DNA of 64,000 nt. It comes from Gonatopus flavifemur (lineage: Eukaryota > Arthropoda > Insecta > Hymenoptera > Dryinidae). Below are positions 23,207 through 34,349 of this stretch, piece after piece. The first letter of the stretch is position 1. Each line of letters starts with the position of its first letter. The stretch is from assembly GCA_018340375.1 (NCBI GenBank), contig JAFFJZ010000047.1:1426001-1490000 (forward strand), in the 5' to 3' direction. The translations under genes were made by a program, and so were the position numbers. Under the pieces are notes generated by a model. That model searched no databases, was not told where the DNA came from, and saw only the letters and a list, made by a program, of their open reading frames with translations.

Positions 23207-24190
23207 CAGGGTGTCTAGCAGTCGGGAATTCCGGGAAAGTCGGGAATTAGTCAGGAATTGTACTTTCGTCGGGAAAAGTCGGGAAAACGTCAGGAAATGA
23301 AAAAGATTCCGGGAAATTTTCAATTATATTTTTATTTTTGTGTGTGCAGAATTTTCAAACTTAGAAAAGTTTTCCCCATCGACGAATAATTGATTATATT
23401 GCATATTGATGATTTTAAATCTTAATTAAAATGAATATCGATTATTTTGAATGTTGATTATATTAAAATATTGATATTTTTTGTTATAATTTTTTAGAGT
23501 TATGCAAAGATTCTCAGATATTTTCAGAATAATTTCTTCAGCCAGGTCTAGACAGCAATGAATGATTCACCAGAGAATTCTCGAAAAAAAAATTCTTTTT
23601 GAATTCTTATAGAGTTCCAGAAACCTTACATAACTCCAGAAGTCCTATTTCACGGCCCTGTTACAAATAATCTATGAAATCTGATTGATGAATGGGAAAA
23701 TGAATAGGTTTCAATGGAATTCAATGATATTTAATCAGAAATTTCACCATTTGTAATAAGATTTAATAGAATATTTCTACCTGGGGGAGATTTGAGAGTT
23801 GTTTCAAATATTCTCTCAGAGGTCTTGCGACTATTTCAAGAATTTACGAAAGGATTCCCAAATGTTCGTGAAATAGTCTGGTTCTGACTTCTTTAAGATG
23901 TACTTAATATACTTGATTTTATTTTCAAAACGCATTATAATTAAATGGAGCCGAGTTGGATATTAATGATTTGGATTATTGATTGAAAACATGTCCATTT
24001 AAAATGATCAATATTTGAATATTCAACTTCGAATTCATTTTTCTCATTAGATTGTATTATGCCCTCGAAAATGTTAATTCAAATTGACGTGTGTGCATTT
24101 TATTTTCGATCCGGAAATTTCCCAAAAAAATCCTGGGAAAAGTCGGGAATTGGTCGGGAATTCCAAAATCATATTTTGCTAGACACCCTG
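23207..24190. mobile_element. 984-bp non-autonomous element, CAGGGTGTCTAGCA termini
   Basis: CAGGGTGTCTAGCA and TGCTAGACACCCTG are perfect inverted ends. Direct flanks are TGAATA on both sides (23201-23206 and 24191-24196). Subterminally, GTCGGGAA words are repeated in tandem on both sides. The interior is AT-rich with no transposase. The ends resemble hAT ends, but only a 6-bp flush duplication is visible. Compare the element at 34204-37389. Confidence 0.7.
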
Positions 24191-24314
24191 TGAATATGAT
24201 TACAGTAATAGCTCAAGAGATTTCAAAAGTGACTACAAAAACGTCATAAGATAAGACATCAATTCTTGCAGTGTGAGTAATACAAACTTTGCAATGGCAA
24301 ATGACCATTCGGTT

Positions 24315-24740
24315 CCCATACAGCACCGGGAGGTTTTCTGGACGTTTCGAAAACGTGCTTGGTTACACAGAGAACATGCAAATAACGTCTCATGATGTTC
24401 TAAAAACGTCGCATGTATGTCGCAGGAATATGCAAATGTCCCGTTTAATTCTATTCATGTCTTCTTGCAATGTTCTTGGGACGTATTCAAGGCAAGGTTT
24501 TCACAACGTTCCGCGGCGTTGCACATATGTTTTTAAAAGTTTAGTTTCCATGGAAGCACGTTTAGAAAATGCGGAAAGAACGTCCCGTAGTATATGAAAA
24601 GAACGTGCTCGCTACGTATTCATGTGCATCAAAAGCGAAGGTACTCTAAACATTTGGAAAATATGTGCCTTGGGCACCAACACACGCGGAACCAAGATTA
24701 TGTTTATAGAACATCCAGAGAACTTTCTGTGCTGTCTGGG
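24315..24740. mobile_element. ACGT-rich element, CCCATACAGCACC termini
   Basis: It begins CCCATACAGCACCGGGAGGT and ends GTGCTGTCTGGG. Internal order matches the left part of 25387-27652: GTTTTCTGGACGTTTCGAAA, a TTGGTTACACAG-like step, GATGTTCTAAAAACGTCGCATG. TT lies outside both ends. Confidence 0.65.
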
Positions 24741-25618
24741 TTTTTAATAGGTCTGAATGAGCTTGGATGGTAATTTCCACCCTCGTGGAAATATATCTAT
24801 GCCAAATTACGCCAAAAAGTACGGATAATTACGCGGAATTAGGCTTACCTGCATGGCATAAAAAGTTGTAAAATAACGTAGAAAAATATACGTGGTTTAA
24901 TGCAGAAGTACGCCAGACTACGACACGGGGCTGGAAAAGCGTAATTTTGGAGTAGTCAGGAGTATAAACGACAAAAGATGATCATGTGTTTGAGTATAAG
25001 TATGGAGAATATAAGAATATTCAAGAATACGAGGACATCGATTTCACTGAGGGACGGACTTATGCGTAGAATTTAGTAGAAAGCTCGGATTTTTATAATT
25101 TCTTACGAATTTTTACAACCGTGTGAGAACTGTGAAAACTTTTCACCGCGGAAACGTGAACGTGAAACAGATTGATTGAGAACTACGAATTCCTACGAAC
25201 AACCAAGATTTTTCGTTCGTCCCGTTGCGGAGACATAGTATTTCATAGATTTTTTTAGAACTTTCTTTTGATAATTTCCATTTTATACGCATTTCCAAGA
25301 ATTTTTACGGCACAAACATGAAAATTTTACGCAAACATGGAAAAAACTGCGTGGGAACTACGAATTTCTACAAAAAACTAAGATCACCCGGATAGCATCG
25401 GGAGGTTTTCTAAACATTCACAAAACGTACTTGCTCACGCAGAGAACGTTCAAATGAGATCCCAGGACGTTCTAAGAACGTCGGATGTACGTCCCATGGA
25501 CATACAAATGTTCCGTAATGTTCTATTTATCTTCACCAAGCGACGTTTTGGGGATGTGTTCAATAAAGGTGTCAATGACGTTCTGCGATACTACACATGT
25601 GTTTGTAAAGGTCACCCG

Positions 25619-27450
25619 ACTGTAAATTCCCAGTTAGTTCGCATGGGTCTTCGCATGGGAATTCGGTGGGTCGCATGGGTCTTCGCATGGGAATTCGGTG
25701 GGTCGCATGGGTTTTCGCATGGGAATCAAGTGGGTCGCATGGGGATCAAGTGAGTCACATGGGTCTTCGCATGGGAATCAAGTGGGTCGCATGGGTCTTC
25801 GCACAGGAATCAAGTGGGTCGCATGGGTCTTCGAATGGGTTGCATATGTCTTCGCATGGGAAGCAAGTGGGTCGCATGGGTCTTTGCATGGGAAACAGGT
25901 GGGTTGCATGCGTCTTCGCATGGGAAGCAAGTGGGTCGCATGGGTCATCACATGCGCATCAACTGGATCGCATGGGCCGTCCCATATGAATCACGGGGGT
26001 TTTTTCCTCGGTGAAAAAACGGCCTATTTTCAACAATTTTTCCCCATATAAAAAATGAAATATCTCATTAAAACTTTTTACTGTCTCAAAGATACATATT
26101 TGACAAAGAATTTCTGAAATTTTCGTAGGAGATGAACAAAACTCCGCGATTGCGACGTCATCTCCGACGACCCCTCGGAAAAAGGTGCATCCGCGTTGAC
26201 AGCAGAACTCATAACAGAATCATCCAAAATGAAAAAAACCAAAATCCGTGTTTTAGTTGAGACCATAAAATAGAACTTGGACGAAGGAAAGAAAAAACAA
26301 GTGAAGATTGGATTTTTGGCAGACGTTTTCACAAAAAAATAAAAATTTCGGTGAAATTTACACTACATTTTGAAGAAAAAAAAATAATTGTAATTGAAAG
26401 GAGGAGACATCCTTCGTCCAAGTTCTTGTGAATTGAATCTCGAAGACCTGTGTGAAATTTCATGAGAATCGGTCGTGTAGTTCTTGAGAAATCTTGACAA
26501 CCGTTTTTTTCCGAGATGCGTCGGAGAAATGTTTATAACTGGCTCAATTACCAGAATTTTAACATTCAAATTTGACAAAATATAGTTCAAAGGTTACACT
26601 GGAAAAAAATGTAGTGGAGCCAACTGCATATGAGTTTGGATACGGCGAATCCCGCCATGCGGTTGACTGAACCGAATATCGATGGGATCAAATGCTTATT
26701 CGGTCATTTCAATCGATATTCGGTTGCGTCAACCGCATGGCGGGATTTGCCGTATCCAAACTCATATGCAATTGGCTCCACTACATTTTTTCTCAGTGTA
26801 TTTTATATGTACTCAAAAATGCAAGTAATAACTTGTCTTCCTCATATGTAAAAAAAAAATGAGAAGATGAGCGTTGTTTTTTCGCCTCTAAGACCCCTCT
26901 AAACCTCTGAATATCAAATATCAGATATTTTTTCGACTATTATTGCACATTTATGAAGTTTTTGCCATGCCACATTTTCCCATGGGTGAGCCATGCGACA
27001 TCTTCCCATGGGTGACGCATGCGACACCTTCCCATGGGTGACGCATGCGACAGTTTCCCATGCGTGACCCATGGGACACTGCCGCATGTGTGACTCACGG
27101 GAAAATGTCGCATGTGATACCCAGTCTCAAATTCGCATGGAGATCCTCCCATGCGACATTTTCGCATGTGACGCACATGCGAAAAATCCCCATGGGACAT
27201 CATCACATGCGAAACAAACCCAGTCTTAAATTCGCATGGGTCTCCCCATGCGACATTTTCCCATGTGACACCCATGCGACATTTTCGCATGGAAAACCCA
27301 TGCGACACCTTCGCATGGGAAATCCATGCAACATTTTCACATGGGCCACCCATGTGAAACTTTCCCATGGAATATGATCGCATGCGTAATAAACCCAGTC
27401 CCAAATTCGCATGGGGAATTTCGCATGCGAACTAACTGGGAATTTACAGT
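25619..27450. mobile_element. Foldback element of GCATGG tandem repeats (third level)
   Basis: ACTGTAAATTCCCAGTTAGT begins the left arm and its exact inverse ends the right arm. Each arm is a tandem array of ~20-35-bp units around TCGCATGGG (25640-25990) or its inverse CCCATGCGA (26975-27430). Because the units are open in several frames, long ORFs appear on both strands; their peptides (MGRMGLRMG, VAWVFAWE) are repeats, not proteins. The centre (26000-26960) is AT-rich. Confidence 0.7.
26597..26798. mobile_element. 202-bp palindromic MITE flanked by TA (innermost level)
   Basis: CACTGGAAAAAAATGTAGTG and its near-inverse end in CAGTG, with TA directly outside both ends (26595-26596 and 26799-26800). 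Arms of ~85 bp share TTTGGATACGGC and CCGCCATGCGGTTGAC. TA duplication fits a Tc1/mariner-mobilised MITE. Confidence 0.7.
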
Positions 27451-28257
27451 AGGGTAGTTTCCATGAAAGTACGTTTGGGAAATGTAACGAGAACGTCCCG
27501 TGGTAAATGAAAAATACGTACTGGGAACGTATTCAGGTGCATCAAAAATGAACGTCCTCTGAACGTACTTAAACCTACTCCCCGGAGACGAAGCGCGCAG
27601 AACTAAGGTTATGTTTCTAAAACGTCCAGAGGACTTTCAATGCTATCTGGGGCATTATCGCTCTCAGTTTTAGTTTGTCCCGCTGCACTGACATACTTGT
27701 CCGTAGATTCTCTTAGAAAATTTCATTTTCTACGCATTTCCAAGAATTTCTACGACTGAGTGGGGACTTTGAGAAAGCAGTACTCCTCATCTATGTAAAG
27801 TACTAGTACTTGAAAAGGCGTAGTTTTTCGTAATTTTATATTTTTCACTTTTGGCGTAGATTGTTGTGAAAGGTACTAATTTTCATCCATTCTTAAAATT
27901 ATAACTTGAAAAAGCATAAATTGTTGTAATTATGTGCTATTACTTTGGGCGTTAATTTACGTAATGAGTGGAAGTTCTGAATAATTTGAAGTATTCGAGC
28001 GTGGAAAATTGTAGTTTCCTGACTAATATCGAAGCACCGTAATTTACTACGCCAATCTACAGATGTGTTCAAAACGGCGGACTTGGGAGTAGTTTTGGGC
28101 ATAATTTGTCGTAGGTTGTGGCGTAAAATGGTGTACTTCTTGGCGTTCTTTGGCGTAGGTATATTTCCACGAGGGCAGTTGGGAAGTTTGTATTAAAACT
28201 CATGAGTCAATAAAATTTGGCATAGGAGAATGAAGTTTAAATTAGCAGTCTAAGCTA

Positions 28258-28760
28258 CCCGAAGAGAACATGAAGCTTCAGCGAACGTTCAGATTAGATC
28301 TGTATAGATCGGATCGAAGGTTCATGAAAGCTAACTTTGAGATTCACAAATGTTTGACAAAGGTTTTACGGACGTTGAAATGTCCGCCTCGGAATACGTT
28401 CAGGAAACATAGATGGAACGTTCGCTGAAGGTTCATCGAAGGTTTGAGGAAGCTTCACAAAAATATCTATACTCAGATTAATTTATAATAATTTATGTTT
28501 ATTAATTCATTTATTTTTCCTATAAATTGATCAAAATTAATATAAGCATAGATATTTTTGTAAAGCTTCGTCAAACCTTCGATGAACCTTCAGCGAACGT
28601 TTCATCTATGTTTCCTGGACGTATTTCGAGGCGGACATTTCAACGTCCGTAGAACCTTCGTCAAACGTTTGTGAATCTAAAAGTTAGCTTTCATGAACCT
28701 TCGGCCCGATCTATACACATCTGATCTGAACGTTCGCTGAAGCTTCATGTTCTCTTCGGG
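28258..28760. mobile_element. 503-bp near-perfect palindrome, CCCGAAGAGAAC, flanked by TA
   Basis: Two ~230-bp arms mirror each other around an AT-rich centre near 28510. Ends are CCCGAAGAGAACATGAAGCT and inverse, with TA outside both (28256-28257, 28761-28762). The arms carry GCGAACGTTC, ATGTCCGC and CAAAGGTT words, partly shared with 57985-58129. Confidence 0.7.
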
Positions 28761-29439
28761 TAGCAGCCGATTATTGTGATTTTTGATTAAACTTGGTTAC
28801 AGCTTTGTTCACACCAAGGATCAATCGAGTAGCATTCCACCCCTGGTTAAAAGATCCGATAAGATCCGATAGAAACCGATTCAGAATTAATCGGACTGCA
28901 TAGGATCAATCGGAACAGTTCAATCCCCGATTCAAAATCAATAAGAGTTTATCGGGATCTCTTTTCTATAGGTTTCAATCGGGGATTCACCAATTAAAAA
29001 ATCTGCATTTTATGGGAATTAATCAGACTTCACATAATCTATTGGTCTGTATAAGAGATATCTGATTGGATGATTGAAATTTTCTCCATTCCATCAGGCA
29101 AACGGTTTTTATCGGAAGTTTTCACAATTTCAATCTATTGGAACTGATGGGAAAATTTGTGAAATTGAATGATGAATGGGTTTCTTATGGGAGATTTCTG
29201 ACTGCATTTAAGGATGTATCAATTTCATTGATCAATGGGTTTTAATTGGATTATTCCAACATTCAAATTTATTGAAAATAATAGGCAAGTTTACAGATTC
29301 TAAAGTCCTATAGGTATGTACCGGCAATAACCGATTCAGTTCTGAAATTTCTTTCATTGCATCAGATCATTGGTTTTTATCGGAATCCCTGGTGACCTCG
29401 ATGTATTGGAACTAATGGGAAAGTTGCTGGAATAGGAAA

Positions 29440-30890
29440 CTATAATCATAGAATACCAAGAGAATCCAATTAGAAAATATTTCATTGGTATCAATCGGAA
29501 TTTTTATCAGTGATGGAATATCCATTGGATCCCATTCAAAAATATGTTACTGGTACCAATTATAATTGTAATGATTAATAAAATGCCGATTAAATCAAAT
29601 TAAAAAATATTATGTCCGTACGAATTGGAATTTTTATTATTGATAAAATACCTATTGGATGCCATTGAAAAATATTTGTCTGGTATCAATTAGAATCTTC
29701 ATGATTAATAACATACCGATTGAATCCAATTGGAAAATATTGTATTGCCATCAATCGGAATTTTCATTGGTCACAAAATACCAAGTGAATGCAATTACAC
29801 AATATTTCATTGATACCAATCGGAATAATTAATATTGATAAAATATCAATTCGATCCCATTGAAAAATATTTGACTGGTATCAATTGAAATTTTCATGAT
29901 TAATGAAATACCGATTCAATCCAATTAAAAAATATGTTATTGGTATCCATCGGAATTTTTTATCAACCATAAAATACCCATTGAATCTAATGAGAAAATA
30001 TTTTCTTGGTATCAATTGGAATTTTTATGATTGATGAAATACCCATTGAATTCTATTGAAAAATATTTCACTGATATCAATTAGAATTTTAATGATCAAT
30101 AAAATACCTACTTAATCAAATAAGAAACATTCCATGTCATCAATTGGAATTTTTATTATTGATAAAAAAACAATTGGATCCCATTGAAAAACGTTTTACT
30201 GGTATCAATTAGGATTTTCATGATTGATAAAACTCCGAATGAGTCAAATTGAGAAATATTGTATTGGTATCAACCGGCATTTTTACTATTGATAAAATAC
30301 CAATTGGATTCCATTGAAAAATATTTGACTGGTATCAAATAAAATTTTCATGATTAATGAAATACCGATTCAATCCAATTAAAAAATATTTTATTGGTAT
30401 TAATCGGAATTTTTTATCAACCATAAAATACCCATTGAATCCAATTAGAAAATATTTTCTCGGTATCATTTGGAATTTTTGTGATTAATGAAATACCCAT
30501 TGAATTCCATTGAAAAATATTTCACTGATATCAATTAAAATTTCAATAATCAATAAAATCTCAATTCAATCAAATGAAAAATATTTTCTTGGTATCAATA
30601 GGAATCCTTATTATTGATAAAATACCTATTGGATGCCATTGAAAAATATTTGACTGGTATCAATTAGAATCTTCATAATTAATAACATACTGATTCAATC
30701 CAATTGAAAAATATTGTATTGGCGTCAATCGGAATTTTCATTGATCATAAAATACCAAGTGAATCCAATTACACATTATTTCATTGATATCATTCTTATT
30801 ATTGATAAAATACCGATTGAATCCAATTGGAAAATATTTTCTCGGCCTCCATTGGGATTTTTATTATTAATGAACTCCCATGCTCTCATT
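29440..30890. repeat. Minisatellite with higher-order structure
   Basis: A ~60-65-bp unit (ATTGATAAAATACC, ATTGGATCCCATTGAAAAAT, ATTTGACTGGTATCAATT) is repeated about 23 times with drift. Longer blocks recur: 29640-29800 is nearly repeated at 30608-30770, and 29880-30060 at about 30340-30520. This suggests multi-unit duplications on top of the basic unit. Confidence 0.65.
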
Positions 30891-30999
30891 AAGACCGATA
30901 CAATCCCTCATATGTCCAATGGACTATTACCAATTGAATCTTATTACTATAGGACACCCATCCCTGACATAAGACAGTCATTTAGTTCACACTGATAGG

Positions 31000-31265
31000 A
31001 AGCGAACCACGGCATCGAGCGAGCGGGTGTTCTAGATTGATCTTCTAGGTTAAGCAACGACAACTGCGGTACAAGGTGGATGGGTGATCACCATGTTAAT
31101 AACACATAAATGATCGTTTGAATTTATTTCAGCAATAATTTGTCATACGTAATGATTGAATAAATGATATATGTGTTTGTTTAATTGATATAAAATGCGC
31201 GTATATAATGTATATAAACCGTTCGTTGGTTGGGTTAACAACCAATAAAATTCAATAAGAAAATC
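31000..31265 (+). mobile_element. SINE with a 5S-rRNA-like head
   Basis: Within 31011-31092, AGGTTAAGCAACG, TGCGGTACAAGG and GGATGGGTGATCACC occur in the order and spacing of the internal promoter half of insect 5S rRNA (TTAAGCAGCG ... GCGGTTAGTACTTGGATGGG). The 5' third matches poorly and the 3' end departs from 5S after about 31092, so it is not a 5S gene. An unrelated ~170-bp body follows. A 5S-derived SINE (SINE3 type) fits best. It lies inside the 28841-31459 element. Confidence 0.5.
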
Positions 31266-32117
31266 GCGATGCAGGAATCAATTCATTCCAATAAGTTTTT
31301 TCTATCGGATTTAATCGGATTTTTTCACCAGGGAAAATGCCGATTCAATCCAGTGAAAAATTATTTTATTGGTATCAATGGGAAATTTCCGATGCAGAAA
31401 CTCAATCCATTCCGATGAAATGTTTTTTTATCGGATTCAATCGGATTGTTTAACCAGGGACTAAACGTTTTATATGTACACTTGAATCCTTGATAAAAAT
31501 CTTGTGTGAAAAATTATGGCAATCGGCTGCTTGCTTCACTGCTTCCAGATTCAAGACCATCACAGGAAATTAATTCATGAACATTTGATTTCGTGTTTTC
31601 AGGAAATCCCTGGTAAAAATGTCGTAAAGATTCGATAGAGAGTTGGGCAACTGCCATGAAACGGAAAGAAACGGATGTTTCCGGTCCCAGTCTCTTCTCG
31701 ACCTTTTCCGGCATTTTCAATAGGGACTGTAATCTGGTCATATATATTCTAAATCATTTTTTCAAATACACCAAGACAATTTTGAGTTTTCACTTTCATT
31801 TGAATTAGTCCATAAAAACACGACCAACTATTATTCAATATTGATGTTTACAATAATAATGTCATGGATCAAATTAAGAATATTACGTAATAGAATCAAA
31901 TTAACTGAAATGCAGAACATATGTAATTGAACAGAATTACTTTTTGATTGTACATTCTTTGTGAATAAAATAATGGTTCCTCTTCACTTGGTGTAATCAT
32001 AGCTGTGTTTTAATGTTATAAACTTGTCCTTTCCACAAAAATTTATTGTTCTTACTCTCCAGAACACTGAATTTGTTTGAACAGACCTACCATAGCAGGC
32101 GGATTCTGATGTAACCA

Positions 32118-32517
32118 CACGGAAAGAAGCAGCGCGAGTACGCGCGTCGAGGCCTGTTCGCTCCTGAGCCATACCATCGTGGTATGACACGGGAGCAGTG
32201 ATGCCAGCATTTGGTCGACCGAGTCGATTTTCCCACTCCATCACATCTGTCTGTATAGAAATTCCACACCCACAATCAAACCTCCGACAAAAGAAATTTC
32301 ATTGTATACAGCGTGATGGAGGGGGAAAATCGACTCGGTCGACCAAATGCTGGCATCACTGCACGGGAGCAAATTCAGTTCGGCGCTTCGTCATACCACA
32401 TTGGCTGACTGCCGAATCAACTTGAGTACACAGCGACACTGTGCTCGTATGTGGGCAGGCAAGCTACTATAGTGCGACGGGCTCACATACTACGGTAGCT
32501 CCAGAGTTCTTTCCGTG
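32118..32517. mobile_element. Truncated copy of the 11735-12323 foldback element
   Basis: From CGGAAAGAA (about 32120) the sequence jumps straight to GCAGCGCGAGTACGCGCGTC, the central edge of the arm, then follows the right arm of the 11735 element to its end CTTTCCGTG. So one arm is missing apart from its last ~10 bases. It is further split by the MITE at 32196-32361. The bases from 31460 to 32117 show no supportable gene; a 75-codon minus ORF at 31514-31741 has no recognised relative. Confidence 0.65.
32196..32361. mobile_element. 166-bp hAT-type MITE with perfect 8-bp target duplication
   Basis: CAGTGATGCCAGCATTTGGT and its inverse bound the unit; CGACTCGGTCGACCAAATGC is part of the right arm. 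Both flanks are CACGGGAG (32188-32195, 32362-32369). Removing it restores colinearity with the 12150-12190 region of the sister element, which proves the insertion. Confidence 0.9.
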
Positions 32518-32539
32518 CAATATTGATATCTCAGTATTG

Positions 32540-33195
32540 TGACGTGATACATCGTCACAAAAAGAGTCGCGAGATGGCACCGCGCATGACCCCTATTAAA
32601 GATAGTCGTGTGATTTGAGAACACGTTAGTTCGCACCAGAGAACACAGCTGTCGCTCGCTCACATGAGAATTGGGAATACATTTCCCCTCCTTCACTATT
32701 TCTGTCCTCCTCTAATCCCTGTCCTTTTATGATTTGGCGAGGTTTCCCGTCCCAAGGAGGCAGCGCCACCTACACCATGAGCACGAGGAAGGATTGGTCC
32801 GACGCCAGGAGACGACTCTAACACCACTCCAGTCTCTCCTCTACTGACAACCTATTAAAAGGCCGGAAAAGGCCCACGGGTACCGCTCCCTCATGGTAAT
32901 CCAGAGTCCACAAGAAAAAGAGAGAGACAACCTCCATCACAACGCACCACCTCATCCCTGCCCTGGAAGACTGGATAAAGATGAGAAGAACACGGAAACA
33001 CGCGTCCCCGGAGAACCCCCACCACGCACTCACACACACTTACTCAACGATTATCTAGAGACATCATCACCAGAACCCATAAAAGAGCTCAAAAGGATGA
33101 GCTCCAACGGAAAGTCTGCGATGGGGTTGCGCGTGTTACTTCACGAACTCACCCGTCGATGAAGAAGAAGGAAAGGCCATCTTGACTCCACTTCT
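32540..33195 (+). repeat. GC-rich dispersed repeat, copy of the putative LINE 5' region
   Basis: This segment matches, in reverse orientation, 42810-43476: shared landmarks are GTGAC.TGATA near the start, AATCCCTGTCCTT, CGAGGTTTCC, CCAACGGAAAG and AAGGCCATCTTG near the end. Homology stops at about 33195. In the other copy the sequence leads into the RTE/BovB-like LINE, so I read this as a 5'-end-only copy or a separate element that both share. The ORF at 32893-33162 falls in poorly matched spacing and is not convincing. Confidence 0.5.
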
Positions 33196-33495
33196 TGTGT
33201 GACCGAGTGGCAGCCATGAAGCTGAAGCTAGCGAACGACGTCCAGCGAACGAGTGGCATTACTTTTGCCACAGACTGTACTTGAATGTCTTCATGAATTC
33301 AAACTTGATTATTGGGCGATTCAATGGGGCTAGATGGATGAACCTGGGGTTTTCTCATAGATTTCGAGTTGCTGAATCGATTCAGATAGGTTTCAAGATG
33401 GAAAAGTGCATTATTCTATGAGTTTTGACAAGTTGAACATAAAAATGAGTATTAGGAGGTATGCGAATATGGTGTCAAGAGTGGTTTAAATCCCC

Positions 33496-34135
33496 GTGGA
33501 ACCTTCTGGGTCTGAGTTTTTTTACATTTTCTCGCAGTCGGGAGTGTTGGCAAAGAGTGATAGCAGTGTAATTGATTTACGCGGTGATCTGATTGGAATT
33601 TGAGGGGTAGTTGTGCATAAAAACGATGGATTTTCACAGAAATTACAGTTTTTTTCGAGTTTCACCCCCGTGGAACCTTCTGAGTCTAAATTTTTTGGCA
33701 TTTTCTCGCAGTCGGGATCGTTGACGAAGATTCATAGCAGTGTAATTAATTTACGTGGTGACCTGATGGGAATTTGAGGGGTAGTTGTGCATAAAAACGA
33801 TGGATTTTCACAGAAATTACAGTTTTTTTCGAGTTTCACCCCCGTGGAACCTTCTCAGTCTAAATTTTTTGGCATTTTCTCGCAGTCGGGATCGTTGGCG
33901 AAGATTCATAGCAGTGTAATTAATTTACGCGGTGATCTGATTGGAATTTGAGGGGTAGTTGTGCACAAAAACGATGGCTTTTCACAGAAGTTACAGTTTT
34001 TTTCGAGTTTCACCCCCGTGGAACCTTCTGAGTCTGAATTTTTCGACATTTTTTCGCAGCCGGGAGTGTTGGCAAAGAGTGATAGCAGTGTAATTAATTT
34101 ACGCGGTGATCTGATTGGAATTTAAGGGGCGTTCG
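33496..34135. repeat. 174-bp tandem repeat, about 3.7 copies
   Basis: GTGGAACCTTCT begins units at 33496, 33670, 33844 and 34018, exactly 174 bp apart. Each unit includes TTTTCTCGCAGTCGGGA, GATAGCAGTGTAAT (or CATAGCAGTGTAAT), ACGCGGTGATCTGATTGGAA and GGGGTAGTTGTGCA. The last copy is cut near 34135. 33196-33495 holds nothing else. Confidence 0.8.
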
Positions 34136-34349
34136 GTGATAAAACCTATTGATTCCGAAGGAAATGGTAGTCTTACGGATTTCCCATTGGCATGGAACTA
34201 ATCCAGGGTTTCCACAGACCTGGAAAGTCAGGGAAAGTCAGTGAAAGTCAGGGAAATTGATTTTTGGTCATGGAAAGTCAGGGAACTTCATTTTTAGTCA
34301 GGGAAAGTCAGGGAAATCGTCATTTGGTTAGAAAAAATTTCCAAAATCA

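Larger units (their letters stand above)
21921..24273. mobile_element. Possible large CACTGCAA-ended element holding two others
   Basis: CACTGCAAAAATTACC (left) and GAATT/CTTGCAGTG (right, 24259-24273) are inverted, and both ends continue with ATGTCTT-type words. Between them lie the CCCAGG element (22295-23164) and the CAGGGTGTCTAGCA element (23207-24190), leaving little of its own DNA. The pairing could be chance between relics of the same family. Confidence 0.35.
25387..27652. mobile_element. ACGT-rich CCCGGATAGCATCG element (second level of nest)
   Basis: The left arm (25387 to about 25610) and right arm (about 27455-27652) are ACGT-rich and correspond to the two halves of the element at 21303-21833, in inverse orientation. 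The middle belongs to a later insertion. Confidence 0.65.
24780..28175. mobile_element. 3.4-kb element, CCCTCGTGGAAAT termini (outermost of a nest)
   Basis: CCCTCGTGGAAATATATCTA and TAGGTATATTTCCACGAGGG are inverted ends, continued by GCCAAATTACGCCAAAA on the left and GGCGTTCTTTGGCG on the right. Its own DNA is the two flanks (24780-25386 and 27653-28175), full of TTTACG/CGTAA words. The middle is a later insertion. No coding sequence. Confidence 0.65.
28841..31459. mobile_element. 2.6-kb element, CCCTGGTTAAA termini, filled with short tandem repeats
   Basis: CCCTGGTTAAAAGATCCGAT on the left mirrors ATCGGATTGTTTAACCAGGG on the right. The ends resemble those of the MITE at 55855-56275 (CCCTGGTAA). 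The body is variants of GATTNAATCNNATTGAAAAATATTT and GGTATCAATTGGAAT, listed separately. There is no gene. Confidence 0.6.

Noticed and set aside
25454..26051. Overlapping plus-strand ORFs of 66-117 codons
   Set aside because: They translate a GCATGG tandem repeat in all three frames, and similar ORFs lie on the opposite strand at 26940-27412. No protein features.
31011..31092. A 5S rRNA gene
   Set aside because: Only the promoter half matches, with many changes, and there is no proper 3' end or T-run terminator; a SINE head fits better.
33496..34135. CRISPR-like array
   Set aside because: Units are contiguous 174-bp repeats without unique spacers, in a eukaryotic genome.
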